A stretch of DNA of 13,511 nucleotides, taken from positions 1-13,511 of the forward strand of contig JACDBY010000134.1 in the NCBI GenBank assembly GCA_013694685.1, given 5' to 3'. The position numbers and the translations under genes were made by a program. The stretch comes from Actinomycetota bacterium. Lineage in GTDB: Bacteria > Actinomycetota > Thermoleophilia > Gaiellales > Gaiellaceae. Of the stretch, positions 7,064 through 12,638 are shown piece after piece. Positions within the stretch are counted from its first letter, which is position 1. Every line of letters begins with the position of its first letter. Under the pieces are notes generated by a model. It searched no databases, had not been told where the DNA came from, and saw nothing but the letters and a program-made list of their open reading frames with translations.

Positions 7064-7070
7064 GCAGGTC

Positions 7071-8036
7071 ATGACCGACCTGCCGCTCGTCGGGGATCTC
7101 CAGGCCTCGGCGCCGCCTGTCGGTCTCGCGCTCTCGCGCGCCGGTGTGACGGGCGTCCAGAAGGCGATTCGGATCCGCCGAGGCGAGCAGGAGATCCTGA
7201 TGGCGGCCGAGATCGACTGCACCGTCGACCTCGCATCGGATCAGAAGGGTGTCCACATGTCGCGCTTCCCCGAGCTCTTCGACGAGGCGATCGACGAAGG
7301 CGTGTTGGGGGAGGGCCTGCTCGTAGAGGTGCTCGCCGACCGGATCGCCTCGCAGATCGTCGAGCGCCAGCGCGCGCTCCGCGCGGAGGTACGGATCGTG
7401 GCGCGCTGGCCGATCCGGCGCCGCACCCCGGTCACCGATCTCGCGACCCAGGAGATGGTGTCGCTCATCGGGATCGCCGCCGCGACGACGGCGGGCACCC
7501 GTCGCGTGGTCGGCGTCGAGGCGACGGGGATCAACGCGTGCCCGTGCGCCCAGGGCCTCGTTCGCGGCCGCGCGACCGAGCGGCTCACCGAGGCGGGCTA
7601 CGGCGGAGACGAGATCGAGCGCATCCTCGAGCTCGTCCCGCTCGCGACGCACAACCAGCGTGGGCGCGGGACGCTCCTCGTCGGCACGACGCGGGAGCTC
7701 GACGCCGAGGATCTCGTCGACATCGTCGAGCGCTCGATGAGTGCGCCCGTCTACGAGCTCCTGAAACGGCCCGACGAGCTCTACGTCGTCGAGCACGCTC
7801 ATCTGCAACCGCGTTTTGTCGAGGACTCGGTGCGGATCGCGATCCGCGATCTGCTCGAGACGGATCCCGACCTGGCAGACGACGACTTCGTCCTCTCCCG
7901 CCAGATGAACCTCGAGACGATCCATGTCCACGACGTGGTCGCGGAGCGCTGGGGCACCGTCGCCGAGCTTCGCGCGGAGCTCGCCGGTGCGACGCCCACG
8001 ACGCAGCAGACGACGCTCGAGGCCTGGCTGAGCTAG
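7071..8036 (+). CDS. folE2: GTP cyclohydrolase IB (FolE2/MptA family)
   Basis: The 321-residue enzyme converts GTP to 7,8-dihydroneopterin triphosphate, the entry step to folate (and, in some bacteria, queuosine-type pathways). It is the tunnelling-fold type IB enzyme, which can use metals other than zinc, in contrast to FolE. Hallmarks are DQKGVHMSRFPELF (57-70), the metal-site Cys in GINACPCAQG (157 or 159), His194 in PLATHNQRGRG, Glu in VERSMSAPVYELLKRPDE (220, 229) and the C-terminal ETIHVHDV with His286. These match the Cys/His/Glu/His site known from the Neisseria enzyme. The ATG at 7071 fits the family N-terminus, and the preceding open frame is non-coding. No other folate gene is next to it. 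It converges on the decayed gene at 8044, with the stop codons 7 bp apart. Confidence 0.93.
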   Translation: MTDLPLVGDLQASAPPVGLALSRAGVTGVQKAIRIRRGEQEILMAAEIDCTVDLASDQKGVHMSRFPELFDEAIDEGVLGEGLLVEVLADRIASQIVERQRALRAEVRIVARWPIRRRTPVTDLATQEMVSLIGIAAATTAGTRRVVGVEATGINACPCAQGLVRGRATERLTEAGYGGDEIERILELVPLATHNQRGRGTLLVGTTRELDAEDLVDIVERSMSAPVYELLKRPDELYVVEHAHLQPRFVEDSVRIAIRDLLETDPDLADDDFVLSRQMNLETIHVHDVVAERWGTVAELRAELAGATPTTQQTTLEAWLS

Positions 8037-8052
8037 AAGCGCCTCAGCTTCT
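8035..8052. terminator. Short hairpin between convergent folE2 and the decayed gene
   Basis: AGAAGC and GCTTCT form a 6-bp stem with a 6-nt loop spanning the stop codons of folE2 (8034-8036) and of the minus-strand remnant (8044-8046). It may end transcripts from both sides. The stem is short and no T-run follows, so support is weak. Confidence 0.3.
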
Positions 8053-8621
8053 CGTGAAGCGCGCGCGTGCGGACGTCGCCTTCTGCATCGGCACCGTGCA
8101 CGTGGGAGATCGCCCGCGGCAGCTCCCGCTCCAGCCCGTGAACTGCCAGCCCACGGCGGCGCTCGCCCGAAGCGTTCGGGCTACACGAGATGCTTCTCGT
8201 ACTGCGAACGGCCCGTGGCCCCGAGCACCGCGTCGCTGAGCTTCTCGAACCGGGTGTCGTCCACCTGCAACGCCGCTGCCGTCTCGGTGGAGCGGACGAC
8301 GAAGAGGTCGGCCTGGAGCCCGCAGGCGAACGGCGCGCGGTCGAAGCGAGGCTCTCGCTCGGAATCCTGACCGCGCCACCAGCCGGTGATCTCGTCGACG
8401 TCGGCCGAGATCACGGGCGCACGCTCCGCGCCGCGGTCGGGGCTGTCCGACGGGATGGCGTAGATCACCCGGATCGACCGCCCGGTGACCGTCGCCGGAC
8501 GATCCTGGATCGTCGCAGAGCCGCACCAGGCTGCAGCGCTTGCCGTGCCGCCAAGCGACGCCGCGAGGCCCGCCGCCCCCACGAGGACGGCGAAGAACCG
8601 TCGGGTCGCGCGAGCGTTCAG
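8044..8621 (-). pseudogene. Decayed secreted metalloprotease-like protein with InlB-type C-terminal repeat
   Basis: Two pieces of one gene are visible in different frames. The N-terminal piece (8621-8181) has a signal peptide (ATRRFFAVLVGAAGLAASLGG...ASA), then RSIRVIYAIPSDSPDRG, DEITGWWRGQDSEREPRFDRAPF and SQYEKHLV, followed by TAG. I remember these motifs from large secreted actinobacterial proteins with a metallopeptidase-like core. The C-terminal piece (about 8165-8044) reads AVGWQFTGWSGSCRGRSPTCTVPM...ARFT, a typical InlB B-repeat/Bacteroides-Listeria tail. The expected middle, including any HExxH, is missing. The signal peptide also lacks an ATG or GTG at its natural position: the codon there is CTG, overlapping the plsY stop as CTGA, while GTG 8582 would cut the signal peptide in half. 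Internal deletion plus start loss indicate a pseudogene. A short secreted protein ending at 8181 is the alternative. Confidence 0.65.
8166..8180. repeat. Hairpin at the junction of the decayed gene
   Basis: CCCGAA-GCG-TTCGGG is a perfect 6-bp inverted repeat immediately beyond the TAG (8181-8183) that ends the N-terminal piece. It sits at the point where the two remnants meet, so it may mark the deletion junction or act as a terminator for the shortened gene. Confidence 0.4.
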
Positions 8622-9223
8622 ACCACGCCCGCCCGCGAGAACTTTGGCTCGGTGCCGGCGAGCAGGCGTCCGACGTTGTGGCGGTGGAGCACGGCCACCC
8701 CCAAAGCCGCAGCGGCGCCGAAGCCCACGATCGGCCAGGAGCTTCCGAACGCGAGGCAGGCGAAGGGGAGCGCGATCGCTGTCACGATCGAGGCAAGCGA
8801 CGCGTACCGGACGAGCGCGAAGACGACGATCCAGAGCGCAAGGCAGACGGCGGCGGCGAGCGGCGCGAGCGCGAAGGCGACCCCACCCGCCGTCGCCACC
8901 ATCTTGCCGCCCCTGCCGAAACCGAGAAAGATCGGTCGCGCGTGCCCGACCATCGCCGCGGCGCCGGCGATCACGCCGACCCAGTCACCACCGACCGCGA
9001 GCCCGACGAGCGCCGGCGCAAAGCCCTTCGCGAGATCCAGGAGCGCGACCGGGATCCCGAGCGAGCGGCCGTACACGCGCCAGACGTTCGAGGCGCCGAC
9101 GTTGCCGCTGCCGCGCCCGCGGATGTCGTCGCCGCGCACGAGCCGGGGCAGGAGATAGCCGAACGGGACGGAGCCGAGCAGGTAGGCGCCGACGACGACG
9201 AGGACGTCGTCGATCACGCCCAC
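8618..9223 (-). CDS. plsY: Glycerol-3-phosphate acyltransferase PlsY
   Basis: A 201-residue integral membrane enzyme that acylates sn-glycerol-3-phosphate from acyl-phosphate to make lysophosphatidate, the first step of phospholipid synthesis. Five to six hydrophobic segments are visible. The three cytoplasmic family motifs are present: GRGSGNVGASNVWR (residues 36-49; usually GSGNxGATN), GHARPIFLGFGRGGKMVATAGG (93-114; usually GHxFPxFLxFKGGKGVAT) and HRHNVGRLLAGTEPK (180-194). Motif 2 carries Gly-Arg for Phe-Lys and Met for Gly, mild departures from the common form. The start is GTG at 9223, with a weak GAGG further upstream; GTG two codons later is possible. It lies 16 bp after the SOD-1 stop and probably shares its transcript. 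Its stop overlaps the first codon of the decayed secreted gene. Confidence 0.93.
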   Translation of the reverse strand: MGVIDDVLVVVGAYLLGSVPFGYLLPRLVRGDDIRGRGSGNVGASNVWRVYGRSLGIPVALLDLAKGFAPALVGLAVGGDWVGVIAGAAAMVGHARPIFLGFGRGGKMVATAGGVAFALAPLAAAVCLALWIVVFALVRYASLASIVTAIALPFACLAFGSSWPIVGFGAAAALGVAVLHRHNVGRLLAGTEPKFSRAGVV

Positions 9224-9239
9224 GCCAGTCCGACCTCGC

Positions 9240-9848
9240 TCAGGACGGTATCGAGTACGACGAGATCCAACCGTTCACCACACTCCAGTCGAGGTTCTCG
9301 AAGAAGGCGTCGATGTACGACGGCCGATCGGTCTGATAGTCGAGGAAGTAGGCGTGCTCGTAGACGTCGAGCGCGACGAGCGGCGTCGCGTTCCAGATCG
9401 GGAACGTGTTCTGCGCATCACCCAGGTAGTTGAAGAGCCGGCGCTCGTCCCAGTCGTAGGCCGTCCAGGCCCAGCCACGCGCAGCGATCGCAGTCGCGCG
9501 AAGGTCGTCGCGCCAGGCGGAGACGGAGCCGAAGTCCCGCTCCACGAGCTGGCGAAAGGCACCGTCCGGGTCGCCGCCCTCACCACCGAGATGCGCGAAG
9601 TAGAGCTCGTGATTCTTGATACCTCCCATCGCGAAGGTCAGATCGACCTTCAGCGCCCGGACGCTCGAGTACACCTGGTTCGCCTTGTCGAGCTCGACAT
9701 CGGCAAGTGCGCCGAGAATCTCGTTCCGCTTCGCGACGTATCCCTGGTAGAGACGGTGGTGGGCCTCGATCGAAGCCCGGGAGATGCCCGAGAGCTGCAG
9801 GAGCCGCGGCTCGAGCGGCCTGGCCTCGATCTCCTCGAAGGACGGCAT
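9240..9848 (-). CDS. Atypical Fe/Mn-family superoxide dismutase (SOD-1)
   Basis: A 202-residue protein with the Fe/Mn SOD fold, predicted to dismute superoxide in the cytoplasm. The four metal ligands are traceable: His in [13 protein letters not shown], His in IKNHELYF, and Asp and His in [10 protein letters not shown]. Several outer-sphere positions differ from canonical SODs, including its neighbour. The HHxKHHxxYV segment is one residue shorter and lacks the gateway His. The Trp of DVWEHAYY is Tyr, and GSGWSWLV becomes [12 protein letters not shown]. The C-terminal [19 protein letters not shown] keeps the order of the family. Metal preference cannot be read from this. A GAGGAG sits 4-5 nt before the ATG at 9848; the open frame extends much further upstream without support. 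It heads a minus-strand unit with plsY and diverges from SOD-2. Confidence 0.85.
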   Translation of the reverse strand: MPSFEEIEARPLEPRLLQLSGISRASIEAHHRLYQGYVAKRNEILGALADVELDKANQVYSSVRALKVDLTFAMGGIKNHELYFAHLGGEGGDPDGAFRQLVERDFGSVSAWRDDLRATAIAARGWAWTAYDWDERRLFNYLGDAQNTFPIWNATPLVALDVYEHAYFLDYQTDRPSYIDAFFENLDWSVVNGWISSYSIPS

Positions 9849-9931
9849 CGATCTCCTCGGTTTGGCAGGACGCGACGGGCGGCAGCATATCCTTGACGTC
9901 GCACCCCCTCGCCACGACCAAGGAGAAGACG
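9849..9931. promoter_or_regulatory. Divergent promoter region between the two SOD genes
   Basis: These 83 bp must hold the promoters of both SOD genes unless they are expressed from further away. On the plus strand, TTGGCA (9862-9867) and CATATC (9886-9891) are 18 nt apart and could be -35/-10 boxes for SOD-2. On the minus strand TATGCT is a possible -10 for SOD-1. AGGAG-type ribosome binding sites flank both ends. No regulator palindrome is clear. Shared control of the pair is inferred. Confidence 0.4.
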
Positions 9932-10543
9932 ATGCCCTACTCCGTGCCCGACCTTTCGTACTCCTTCGACGCGCTCGAGCCGCACATCGACGCGAAGACG
10001 ATGGAGATCCACCACGACAAGCACCACGGCGCGTATGTCGACAAGCTGAACGCGGCGCTCGAGGGCACCCAGTGGATGGATCAGCCGATCGAAGAGGTGC
10101 TTGCGAACCTGGATGCCATCCCGGACGACAAGCGCGCTGCGGTGCGCAACAACGGCGGGGGGCACGCAAATCACACGCTCTTCTGGGAGATCATGGGGCC
10201 TGGCGGCGGCGGTGACCCCTCGGGTGAGCTGAGCTCGGCGATCGACGACACGTTCGGCGGGCTGGACGAGCTGAAGCAGCAGATCTCGGACGCGGGCGTG
10301 AACCGCTTCGGCTCGGGCTGGAGCTGGCTCGTCTGGGACGGCTCGGCCCTCTCGGTGATGTCGCTCCCGAACCAGGACTCCCCGCTCTCGGAGGGGAGGA
10401 CGCCGATTCTCGGCGTCGATGTCTGGGAGCACGCCTACTACCTCACCTACCAGAACCGCCGGCCCGACTACCTCGCGGCGTGGTGGAACGTCGTGAACTG
10501 GAGCGCCGTCGGCGAGAAGCTCGACGCCACCCGGGCCGGCTAG
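9932..10543 (+). CDS. Canonical Fe/Mn superoxide dismutase (SOD-2)
   Basis: A 203-residue cytoplasmic enzyme dismuting superoxide to oxygen and peroxide. All family hallmarks are present: [28 protein letters not shown] with the first His ligand and the gateway His and Tyr; [14 protein letters not shown] with the second His; FGSGWSWLV; and [19 protein letters not shown] with the Asp and His ligands. The LPNQDSPL stretch, placing the active-site Gln in the C-terminal domain, is typical of Mn-type or cambialistic enzymes, so manganese is likely though not certain. AGGAGA lies 6 nt before the ATG at 9932. It is divergent from SOD-1 and is followed 34 nt later by a 12-bp hairpin. No signal peptide is present. 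Confidence 0.95.
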   Translation: MPYSVPDLSYSFDALEPHIDAKTMEIHHDKHHGAYVDKLNAALEGTQWMDQPIEEVLANLDAIPDDKRAAVRNNGGGHANHTLFWEIMGPGGGGDPSGELSSAIDDTFGGLDELKQQISDAGVNRFGSGWSWLVWDGSALSVMSLPNQDSPLSEGRTPILGVDVWEHAYYLTYQNRRPDYLAAWWNVVNWSAVGEKLDATRAG

Positions 10544-10577
10544 GACGGACGGAGGGGTTGGAGTCCAGCCTGGCGCA

Positions 10578-10607
10578 ACCGGCGTCCGACGCAGCTCGGA
10601 CGCCGGT
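10578..10607 (+). terminator. 12-bp hairpin after SOD-2
   Basis: ACCGGCGTCCGA (10578-10589) and its exact reverse complement (10596-10607) enclose a 6-nt loop, 34 nt after the SOD-2 stop codon. There is no T-tract, as with the other GC-rich gene-end hairpins here. Confidence 0.65.
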
Positions 10608-10691
10608 CCGGCCAATCCGTCCGGCAGGCATGCACGTATTCCGGATGTGGGAGCGGCGCTCACACTCCGGCCGTTCGCGCCCGCGCGCGTG

Positions 10692-11012
10692 GCGGAAGTT
10701 CGCCCCTGCGGAGTTCCGCTTCGCGAACAGGCAGTTGCGACCGCGACGGCCGGGCGCAAAGCGGCGGCCTGTAGGGATCTGCCCCGCTCCAACGGCGCGG
10801 CTCGAGCTGCGGGAATCCGCTCCTGCGGAGGCGCGCTTTGCAAGCAAGCGCAGAGCACGTGTCCGACTGAAGTCGGACACATCAACGCGGTGGCAGCTGC
10901 GGCCGCGACAGCCGGACGCGAAGCGGCGGCCTTTAGGGGTCTGCCCCGCCCGAAGGGCACGGATCAAGCGGCGGAAATCCGCTCCTGCGAATTCCCGCTT
11001 CGCGAACAAAGC
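10692..11012. repeat. Degenerate ~117-bp direct-repeat array in the gene-free stretch before the ECF sigma gene
   Basis: The stretch 10544-11012 contains no gene I can support. From 10692 it holds about 2.4 copies of a diverged repeat. The copies start at 10692, 10809 and 10971, each with GCGGRAAkTyCGCyCCTGCG-like sequence. Copies 1 and 2 also share a middle block containing AAAGCGGCGGCCTGTAGGG or its near-identical counterpart, followed by a TCTGCCCCGC block. Copy 3 stops after CGCTTCGCGAACAAAGC, one base before the sigma start codon. The 1-to-2 spacing is 117 bp and the 2-to-3 spacing 162 bp. The extra 45 bp coincides with the 30-nt hairpin element. The units have internal dyads (GCGG/CCGC, GTTCGC/GCGAAC) and could fold. 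They stay open in the sigma frame but look non-coding. Confidence 0.65.
10852..10881. repeat. Dispersed 30-nt hairpin element, copy 2
   Basis: Identical over 30 nt to 6099-6128 and in the same orientation, with the 9-bp GTGTCCGAC/GTCGGACAC stem and TGAA loop. It lies inside the second unit of the ~117-bp repeat array, at the place where that unit is 45 bp longer than the first. This is the pattern expected from insertion into a pre-existing repeat. Confidence 0.8.
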
Positions 11013-11561
11013 ATGAGCGCAGATGGGACACCTGACGCCGAGCTGATCCGGCGGATCGCGGGGGGTGACCGGTCGGCGTTCGAGGAGCTGCACCGGCGCT
11101 ACGCTCGCTCGGTGCTCGGGGTCGCGCTCCGGCGGATCGGCGACCGGGGCCGCGCCGAGGACGCGACCCAGGACACCTTCGCGAGCGTCTGGCGGTCGGC
11201 ACGGCGCTTCGATCCTTCCCGCGGCGCGGCGACCTCATGGCTCTACACGGTCGCTCGGAACGCGATCGTCGATGGCCTGCGCCGAACGCCGCCACTCGCG
11301 GTCGGCGACCCGCCCGACCTGCCTTCCTCGGATCCCGGTCCCGCGGAGCGCGCCGAGGCCGAGTGGACGGCCTGGCGCGTCCATCGGGCACTCGAGACGC
11401 TTCCCCCCGAGGAGCGCTCGCTGGTCGAGCTCGCGTACTGGAGTGGGATGTCTCAGAGCGAGATCGCCGCCTACGTCGATCTGCCGCTCGGGACGGTCAA
11501 GACGCGCACGCGCTCGGCATTGCGGCGGCTCGCGGACGAGTTGGACGAGGAGCTCGCGTGA
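11013..11561 (+). CDS. ECF-family RNA polymerase sigma factor
   Basis: A 182-residue alternative sigma factor. Region 2 spans about residues 8-90: DAELIRRIAGGDRSAFEELHRRYARSV, then AEDATQDTFASVWRSARRFDPSRGAATSWLYTVARNAIVDGLRR. Region 4 spans about 122-175: ALETLPPEERSLVELAYWSGMSQSEIAAYVDLPLGTVKTRTRSALRRL, the -35-reading helix-turn-helix. There is no region 1 or 3, as expected for ECF factors, and the length is normal. The downstream gene, overlapping by GTGA, encodes an RskA-like anti-sigma factor, so this resembles the SigK/RskA group. The signal it answers is unknown. The ATG at 11013 lacks a Shine-Dalgarno and a -10 box at leaderless distance, because the repeat array runs up to it. The upstream open frame is repeat sequence and was not included. 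Confidence 0.93.
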   Translation: MSADGTPDAELIRRIAGGDRSAFEELHRRYARSVLGVALRRIGDRGRAEDATQDTFASVWRSARRFDPSRGAATSWLYTVARNAIVDGLRRTPPLAVGDPPDLPSSDPGPAERAEAEWTAWRVHRALETLPPEERSLVELAYWSGMSQSEIAAYVDLPLGTVKTRTRSALRRLADELDEELA

Positions 11562-12109
11562 CGGACCTCCGCGACCTCGTCGGCGACGACCTCGAGCCGG
11601 GCGAGCGCGAACGGCTGCAGCGCGTCCACGAGCTCCTCGACCGGGTCGGGCCACCGCCCGAGCTCTCCCCGGGCCTCCAGGCGCGCCCCGATCCTCCTCG
11701 AGCGAGCGTGATCCCGCTGCCTCGCAGGTACCGGTTCACCGCGCTCGCGGCCGCAGCGGTCGTCGCGGCGTCCCTCTTCGGCGTCGGTTACCTCGTCGGG
11801 GCGGCCGGCGACGCGGTGCCGGTTCGCACGCTCGCGATGTCGGGGGCGGGCGGCGCGAGCGCGACGCTCGACCTCTTCGCGGAAGACGCGGCGGGCAACT
11901 GGCCGATGGAGCTCGAGGTGCGCGATCTCGCGCCCGGGGACTACGAGCTCTGGCTGACGAGAGACGGGAAGCTCGCAGCGCCGTGCGGGGACTTCGTCGT
12001 CGCGGGGGAGAAGACCACGGTTCCGCTCAACGCGCCCTACCGGCTCCGCCGCTTCGACGCGTGGGTCGTCGTCGAGAACGGCAAGACGAAACCCGTGCTC
12101 ACGACCTGA
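11558..12109 (+). CDS. Membrane-anchored RskA-like anti-sigma factor
   Basis: A 183-residue single-pass membrane protein expected to bind and inhibit the ECF sigma factor encoded just upstream. The cytoplasmic N-terminus (1-57) contains a helical stretch, ERERLQRVHELLDRVG, that would clamp the sigma factor. One transmembrane helix is at about 59-82. The extracytoplasmic part (83-183) matches the RskA C-terminal domain: LAMSGAGGASATLDLF, LEVRDLAPGDYELWLTRDGK, PCGDFVVAGEKTTVPLNAPYRLRRFDAWVVV. No HxxxCxxC zinc-anti-sigma motif is present, so thiol redox sensing through that motif is unlikely. Release would more plausibly be by regulated proteolysis, as for M. tuberculosis RskA; that is inference. 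The GTG start overlaps the sigma stop as GTGA, which supports tight stoichiometric coupling. A bidirectional-looking hairpin follows. Confidence 0.85.
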   Translation: MTDLRDLVGDDLEPGERERLQRVHELLDRVGPPPELSPGLQARPDPPRASVIPLPRRYRFTALAAAAVVAASLFGVGYLVGAAGDAVPVRTLAMSGAGGASATLDLFAEDAAGNWPMELEVRDLAPGDYELWLTRDGKLAAPCGDFVVAGEKTTVPLNAPYRLRRFDAWVVVENGKTKPVLTT

Positions 12110-12110
12110 G

Positions 12111-12142
12111 CGAGAGGTTCCGGCACGTGCCGGAACCCCTCG
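12111..12142. terminator. Bidirectional hairpin between convergent genes
   Basis: GGTTCCGGC (12116-12124) pairs with GCCGGAACC (12129-12137) around ACGT. The stem continues through one A/C mismatch into CGAG/CTCG (12111-12114 and 12139-12142). It sits directly between the anti-sigma stop (12109) and the stop of the minus-strand gene at 12152, so it probably ends both transcripts. The inner 22 bp are a perfect palindrome. Confidence 0.7.
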
Positions 12143-12151
12143 GCGTGCCTC

Positions 12152-12556
12152 TCAGCCCTTGCCCTTCGCCTTGCCGTTCCCATTGTTGCCGTTGCCGTTC
12201 CCGCGGCTCTCAGCCTCGTCGGCGCCCTTCGGGGCCTTGGCCTTGGCCTTGGCCTTCGCCTTGGCCTTCGCCTTGGCCTTCGCCTCCGCGGATGCCCCGC
12301 CCGCGCGAGCGTTCGCGCACGCGCCGGCGACGTCGCCGTGGGCGTGATGCGCCGGCCAGGCGTTGACCGAGACACGGATGGTCACCTTGCCCTTATGGCA
12401 GATCGTGACCTTCGCGCCGTTGCCGTACTGGTACTGCGCCTTCCCCGGCTTGGTCGCGCCACCGGCAAGACCCACACTGCCGAGGACGACCGTCACTGCA
12501 CCGAGCACGACGGCCAAGCCCAGCACGCGTCGCACCCCGAATCTGCGGTTCGTCAT
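12152..12556 (-). CDS. Small secreted or anchored protein with CHKGK domain and Ala-Lys repeat tail
   Basis: A 134-residue extracytoplasmic protein of unknown function. Residues 1-34 form a signal peptide or N-terminal anchor (NRRFGVRRVLGLAVVLGAVTVVLGSVGLAGGA). The middle (48-80) has KVTICHKGKVTIRVSVNAWPAHHAHGDVAGAC, a compact motif with two Cys and three His that recurs in secreted bacterial proteins as CHK...AHxxHGDxxGxC. It may be disulfide-bonded or metal-binding, but I know of no assigned function. The tail is low complexity: eight Ala-Lys pairs (92-107), an acidic patch, then GNGNGNNGNGKAKGKG. The tail is strongly basic and could bind nucleic acid or acidic wall polymers. A GAGGGGG ribosome binding site precedes the ATG at 12556 by 4-5 nt. 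It lies convergent to the sigma/anti-sigma pair. Confidence 0.8.
   Translation of the reverse strand: MTNRRFGVRRVLGLAVVLGAVTVVLGSVGLAGGATKPGKAQYQYGNGAKVTICHKGKVTIRVSVNAWPAHHAHGDVAGACANARAGGASAEAKAKAKAKAKAKAKAKAPKGADEAESRGNGNGNNGNGKAKGKG
12236..12283 (-). repeat. Hexanucleotide microsatellite encoding (Ala-Lys)8
   Basis: Eight tandem 6-bp units read GCCAAG or GCGAAG on the minus strand. Because the unit is a multiple of three, slippage would change the number of Ala-Lys pairs without breaking the frame. The units are nearly uniform in sequence, so the tract is either young or maintained by slippage. Confidence 0.85.
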
Positions 12557-12618
12557 GGTGCCCCCTCTCGATCGATCTCCCTGAGGCTATCGGACGGTCG
12601 TCCGCCCCGGCGCAGCGG

Positions 12619-12638
12619 GATCCCTCGTCTCAGGGATC
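12619..12638 (-). terminator. Hairpin overlapping the stop of the O-antigen-ligase-like gene
   Basis: GATCCCT and AGGGATC form a 7-bp stem with a 6-nt loop that contains the minus-strand TGA (12630-12632). It could act as an intrinsic terminator for that gene or insulate the downstream secreted-protein gene; there is no U-run. Confidence 0.4.

Noticed and set aside
9849..10169. Extended N-terminus of SOD-1 and other antisense frames across SOD-2
   Set aside because: They are shadows of SOD-2. SOD-1 has a good ribosome binding site at 9848 and the family N-terminus begins there.
10647..11012. A 122-residue N-terminal extension of the ECF sigma factor
   Set aside because: It is the translation of the intergenic repeat array, and region 2 of the sigma factor starts normally a few residues after 11013. 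Left as a testable alternative only.
10692..11012. CRISPR-like array
   Set aside because: The units are about 117 bp, diverged, only 2.4 copies, with no constant short repeat and spacer pattern and no cas genes.
12159..12347. Leu/Pro/Ala-rich open frame opposite the Ala-Lys repeat
   Set aside because: It is a mirror of the hexanucleotide repeat, with no start context or family similarity.
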